A stretch of 64,000 nt of DNA. Source: Candidatus Paceibacterota bacterium. GTDB taxonomy: Bacteria; Verrucomicrobiota; Verrucomicrobiia; Limisphaerales; UBA8199. Made by a program: the position numbers and the translations under genes. The notes under the pieces were generated by a model. The model did no database searches. It saw only the letters and a list, made by a program, of their open reading frames with translations, and was not told where the DNA came from. Location of the stretch: NCBI GenBank assembly GCA_035452965.1, contig DAOTCE010000006.1, positions 1 through 64,000 of the forward strand. The letters run 5' to 3'. Below, one piece after another: positions 63,407 to 64,000 of this stretch; position 1 is the stretch's first letter, and the number at the start of each line of letters is the position of its first letter.

Positions 63407-64000
63407 ATGAACACCAGTAATCAAACCACAGCCGCCGCCGGCAAGACCATGACGCAGTCGGTCAAACAAGGCATGTTCGTCCTGCCAGATGGCAGGAACG
63501 TGCTATTCACCTTCTGTCTGGTCAGCTCGCTGTTCCTCCTCTGGGGATTCTGCAACGGGATGATTGACGTGATGGACAAGCACTTCCAGGAGGAACTGCA
63601 CCTCAGCTTGTCGCAGTCGGCCTGGGTCCAGTTTGCGCACTGGATGGGCTACTTCCTCATGTCCATCCCCGCGGGCTGGCTCGCGACGCGGCTGGGCTAC
63701 AAAGGCGGCATTATCGCCGGGCTGTTGTTGGTCTCGGTCGGCGGGTTCTGGTTCATTCCAGCATCCAAGATCGCGGCGTTCTGGGCCTTCCTGCTCGGCG
63801 TATGCGTCGTGGCCTCTGGCTTGACCTTCCTGGAAACGGTGGCCAACCCCTACACGACGGTGCTGGGCCCCTCGCGCTACGCCGCCGCCCGCATCAATAC
63901 GGCTCAGTCCTGCAACGGCGTCGGCTGGATCTTCGGTCCGATCGCCGGCAGCATGTTCTTTTATGGCACGGATGCGGCCGGGCGAAGCACCGGTTCGCAG
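63407..64000 (+). CDS. FucP-type sugar permease (5' part)
   Basis: The first 198 codons of an MFS permease of the FHS group, cut by the window end. Starts MNTSNQTTAAAGKTMTQSVK; the first helix VLFTFCLVSSLFLLWGFCNG with MIDVMDKHF matches fucose/galactose/glucose permeases, and LSQSAWVQFAHWMGYFLMSI, ATRLGYKGGIIAGLLL, and LETVANPYTTVLGPSRYAAA with RINTAQSCNGVGW are the usual later motifs. It starts one base after the DUF6786-like stop, so they form an operon. L-fucose or a related sugar is the most likely cargo. Confidence 0.93.
   Translation, partial: MNTSNQTTAAAGKTMTQSVKQGMFVLPDGRNVLFTFCLVSSLFLLWGFCNGMIDVMDKHFQEELHLSLSQSAWVQFAHWMGYFLMSIPAGWLATRLGYKGGIIAGLLLVSVGGFWFIPASKIAAFWAFLLGVCVVASGLTFLETVANPYTTVLGPSRYAAARINTAQSCNGVGWIFGPIAGSMFFYGTDAAGRSTGSQ

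Overview
The window looks like a chromosome segment of a Verrucomicrobiota bacterium, probably of the Pedosphaerales/Limisphaerales type. The evidence is the combination of very large secreted proteins with autotransporter-associated beta-strand repeats and a C-terminal module ending in a YRL motif, a prepilin-type protein with an H-x-DG-like motif (CDGHAEW), a PEP-CTERM protein, an Amt transporter with a long N-terminal extension, GC-rich coding and many dispersed palindromic repeats. No rRNA, tRNA, CRISPR array or intact transposase was recognised.

Layout. 1-1.2 kb: the edge of an apparent integrated element (an excisionase-like HTH gene, a partial gene in the same direction, and a divergent unknown gene). 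It abuts 1.25-1.77 kb, where the 3' end of a GH16 glycosidase gene and a frameshifted ACT-domain gene survive as remnants. 1.8-6.4 kb: a minus-strand run with two secreted alpha/beta hydrolases around metG. 6.7-10.1 kb: a nitrogen cassette transcribed glnK, amt, glnA, then rpsT on the plus strand. 10.9-21.7 kb: envelope and sugar genes: two family-2 glycosyltransferases, an NfeD protease-slipin pair, a DUF4922 phosphorylase-like protein, a plant-type glucuronokinase homologue overlapping galU, a small Zn-ribbon protein and a membrane TPR protein.

21.8-48.5 kb is the dominant block: seven large minus-strand secreted proteins (473-1353 aa), a small PEP-CTERM protein and one family-9 glycosyltransferase. 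The large proteins reuse a few modules: beta-strand repeats, Fn3-like repeats, a GTWYLHVKGYN module, a cadherin-like domain and a C-terminal YRL module. Gene-free stretches inside the block carry a duplicated ~420 bp leader with a broken signal-peptide copy and several repeat families.

48.9-64 kb: purD, an FKBP isomerase, purM, an MFS transporter, a LysM membrane protein, a DUF6125-like protein, two BMP/nucleoside-type ABC permeases, a prepilin-like protein, a secreted TIM-barrel glycosidase-like protein, and a DUF6786-like protein directly followed by the start of a FucP-type permease, which runs off the window end.

The most distinctive non-coding content is two nested inverted-repeat elements (about 27.0 and 53.8 kb) with the same terminal octamer, and a 42-50 bp palindrome present three times. 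All functional assignments come from reading motifs and sequence by eye; no searches were run.
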